Below, one piece after another: positions 61,228 to 64,000 of a stretch of DNA of 64,000 bases. The position numbers and the translations under genes were made by a program. Within the stretch, counting starts at the first letter, position 1; each line of letters opens with the position of its first letter. Source of the DNA: Arabidopsis thaliana (Eukaryota; Streptophyta; Magnoliopsida; Brassicales; Brassicaceae); contig NC_003075.7 in the NCBI RefSeq assembly GCF_000001735.4, forward strand, positions 12,711,001-12,775,000, given 5' to 3'. The notes beneath the pieces were generated by a model that was given only the letters and a program-made list of their open reading frames with translations, was not told the origin of the DNA and searched no databases.

Positions 61228-64000
61228 TTCTCTCTCTCTCTCACTTGGATTACAGTACTGTCTCTCTCTCGGATTGTGGTGAGAGAAGAGGGAAGCGAAG
61301 GAAGACAGAGGAAATAAGTATTGAGTGGAGAATACAGAGAAGAGGAAATTTTGGGGGTTTATATAAAGAGAAAAAGGACCTCTATACTATTTGTTATTGG
61401 AATTTTTAAGGTTTAGGTCCCACTTTTTTTTTTTTAAATCATCTTTAGTTAAAAAAAAACCTTATACTATAATAATGCCTAGGAGGTAGGAACAAATAAT
61501 ATGGTTACATCCGTTACTCAAATCTAATTGTTGACAAAAAACTAAATAAAAAGCCTCCAATCTAATTAGGTCGATATGGTGTACTTTTCAAATAACTTCC
61601 ACATGACCTGTTTAGCCCAATATATACATTATAGATCCAGGGAGTTGGTGTTAAGTTAGTTAAGTATAAGGATCCATATCAAGTAACCATTATATAGTTT
61701 ATAACAATATATATTTGCATGTATTTATAATTGTATATTAATGTGTATTTTCATACATTTTAGAACAGTAAAGTCGGCATTGAGAAAAGTTTGACTTTTT
61801 CTTGATTGGGCATGTAGAACATGCTTCAGCTTTGTTCTGACCTATGAACTCATGAATTTAATTGTGTATCTACCTCATGGCCTTTCACAAATTTCCAATA
61901 TATCTTCCATTTGCAAATTGTTTGAACATGCATGTTCTACATTGTCGTGTAGGGGAGGAAGACATCGACGTGCCCTCTTTTAAGTCAAGATAAAGAAGCT
62001 GGTGGTGGGAACTAGCGATTCAACCATATCCACTAAGCGTGTATGGGGTATGCCAAGAGCCGTGGATTTGGTAAGTAGTAATGGTTGAGTCGAAGCACTT
62101 GTCAGTCAGTTACCTCAGAACTCCGTTTCTTAAACAACATTCTTTATGCATCAAGTGGGATATATATATTAATTATGTTCCAATCTTTCCAAATATACCA
62201 TAGAATCGAAGAAAATTATCGAATAGCATCATTTGTTCCCACCAAGTTTCTTAGCTCTTCAAAGGGATATTTCGATGATGGAAGACGATTGGAGGACGAG
62301 GGAATCTTCAAAATATGTTTTAGTTAGATATTTCTATACTTTTAAATAGATTGTTGCACTGTATATGCTTTACTAATTGCTCCTACCAATAGTTTGATAC
62401 ACTAAATAATTCGTGCGGCACCATTGGGCACTTGCGGAATATAAGAATTTAAAATGTAAAATCTTCCCCAAACGATTTGGATCCTATTGCATTCACATAA
62501 AGTATGATGACAACTTTTAAAGTGTGGGATACAGTTTGGTAAATTTTATATCAATATTGCGGGGTTCCTTGTATTATTAGCACATAGCATATAACTCCGA
62601 TCCAAAGAATTCACTAGGCTTTACTTATAGTTGCATATATTAATTGCAAAACAAAATTAAATAACCATTGGAAAGTTTACGTATCATAGCAGTTATCTGA
62701 ATATAAACTTTTATTATTCAGAGAAATAAGATTTCCAACCATAGTAATAGTACTACAGCAACATGTCATTCGAGTGGGATATCAAGGGAAAAGGAAGATA
62801 AATGATTTAACGTACATGTCAAGTAATCTAGAAACACAAATAGAAAAACAAATAATGGAATGAGATGATGAGAAAGAAAACAGTAGAATCATGTAATAAA
62901 ATGTCGGGAACACACATTTAATAAGTCGTAATGATTCTATTGAAGATAATTGTCCTTGCATGATCTCCGCCATATATCATTTAAATTTCAATATCCGTAT
63001 ATCTCTATGGACACCTAACTTTTAGATAGGGACTGAATGATATTATAGTGTTGAGGGAATTTTTTAAATAGAAAGGAGTTTATATATTGAACACAAAAAT
63101 GATAATCAGAAGTGTTTGTAAGAATACTAACTACTTAATTAAGATGTAGAAGAAAATAAGTAGTTTAATATATATTCTTGTCTTAAAACGTAGAAAAAAT
63201 TAATTGCAGCTATTTGCTTCATGATTGGTGTCGGTGAAAATGTATTGAGAAAACAGTTTGTTTTTCATCGTATTCCTTTCCACTTCATAGTGCACCAATC
63301 ACGGTACGGGATTTGAAAACTCTCTGGCTTAAAGTCCTTTAGGTAATAGGTGTTGGTAATGATAGGTGGAAGTGGAAAAGCATGGGAGGGAAAGTGATTT
63401 GTGGGACATGTAATGTAATGTAATGTAATGCTGCCCTCGTGATTTGCCGGTTTTACGGGATTCCCTAATTGTTAGGTTGTTTTTGACAGTTGAGCATGCT
63501 TTTCTCTGCTGGACTCCGTAATCAACTGATACGGTTGCTCTTTTAAACTAAATTAAAAAAATGGGTCCTCCGTCCTCATGAAATAAAAAGTAAAACAGCA
63601 AATAGTGTCACCTTTGTTTTTTCTTCGACAACAACAATAATGTCATTTGTTGACAATGGAAGTCTGGTAAAATTGTAAATAATATATATACTAAAATCTT
63701 ATTTTGTTGACAAAACGAAATGTTATAGACTTATTCCTAGCGAACTCATGCGACCTTAGCACATTTCGATTTCTTGTGGTTGTTGTTGTTCCATACTTGA
63801 TCCTTGTAGAGAAACAAAGCGCTAGGGTTGACGAATTTTGATCTTCCATGTCTCCATTGAGTGGTTGGTTTAATGATGCTAACGGGCCAAAAGAATGGAT
63901 ATTTAGTTTTGACCATTTCACTAAAACTTGTACATTGTTAAATTCTTAACTAGCTCTTTCATCATTTTGGTAATTTGATCAATTACCTCAGTTACAATTT
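61228..64000. other. Gene-free right end
   Basis: About 2.8 kb, starting with the pectate lyase leader (CT/GA repeats at about 61232-61270) and promoter. The rest is AT-rich. ATGTAATGTAATGTAATG is a short 5-bp repeat near 63409-63430. Short ORFs (62085-62327 plus, 63691-63921 minus) have no motif. The next gene must lie beyond the window. Confidence 0.65.
61358..61367 (-). promoter_or_regulatory. TATA box of the pectate lyase gene
   Basis: TTTATATAAA lies about 130 bp upstream of the ATG and is flanked by AAGAG-rich sequence on the gene strand. It is a strong consensus TATA box at a spacing that fits a leader of about 100 nt. Confidence 0.6.

Overview
This window is plant nuclear DNA and looks like Arabidopsis thaliana. 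Genes are split by short, AT-rich introns, and every intron I placed is GT-AG. Most spliced reading frames give the lengths I remember for proteins of the chromosome 4 interval At4g24620 to At4g24780, in the same order. One numbering check agrees: the NBR1 LC3-interacting motif falls at W661 and I664. Locus names come from memory of this interval, not from a search.

Layout, left to right: PGI1 (minus, 3' part outside the window); an intergenic gap with a small Helitron; PAT08 (plus); APPB1 (plus); IPT4 (plus, intronless); a broken TFIIE-beta-like gene (minus); HB22/ZHD2 (minus, intronless); TAR2 (minus), divergent from MOS1 (plus); NBR1 (plus), convergent with a short unknown gene (minus); PCH2 (minus); NRT3.2 (minus); a wrecked Ty1/copia fragment (plus); an ADP-ribose/CDP-alcohol diphosphatase (minus); AFC2 (minus); the rhodanese-like gene STR11 (minus); an ABHD17-like hydrolase (minus); CP31A/RBP31 (minus); a Harbinger-type MITE; a pectate lyase (minus); and a gene-free right end.

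The genes are not an operon or a pathway cluster. They cover plastid sugar-phosphate metabolism, protein palmitoylation and probable depalmitoylation, cytokinin and auxin synthesis, immunity-gene chromatin control, selective autophagy, meiosis, nitrate uptake, splicing-factor phosphorylation, chloroplast RNA binding and cell-wall digestion. The hormone pair (IPT4, TAR2) and the palmitoylation pair (PAT08, ABHD17-like) are about 9 kb and 45 kb apart and look coincidental.

I found no clearly undescribed system. The best leads are an intact-ended 436-bp Helitron; a TFIIE-beta pseudogene with a stop and frame breaks; a copia remnant that keeps a zinc knuckle and protease motif in different frames; a MITE with flanking TAA; two stop-free introns of length 3n in NBR1 and MOS1; and a six-fold array of R-x-S-x-D/E sites in the tail of the ABHD17-like protein.
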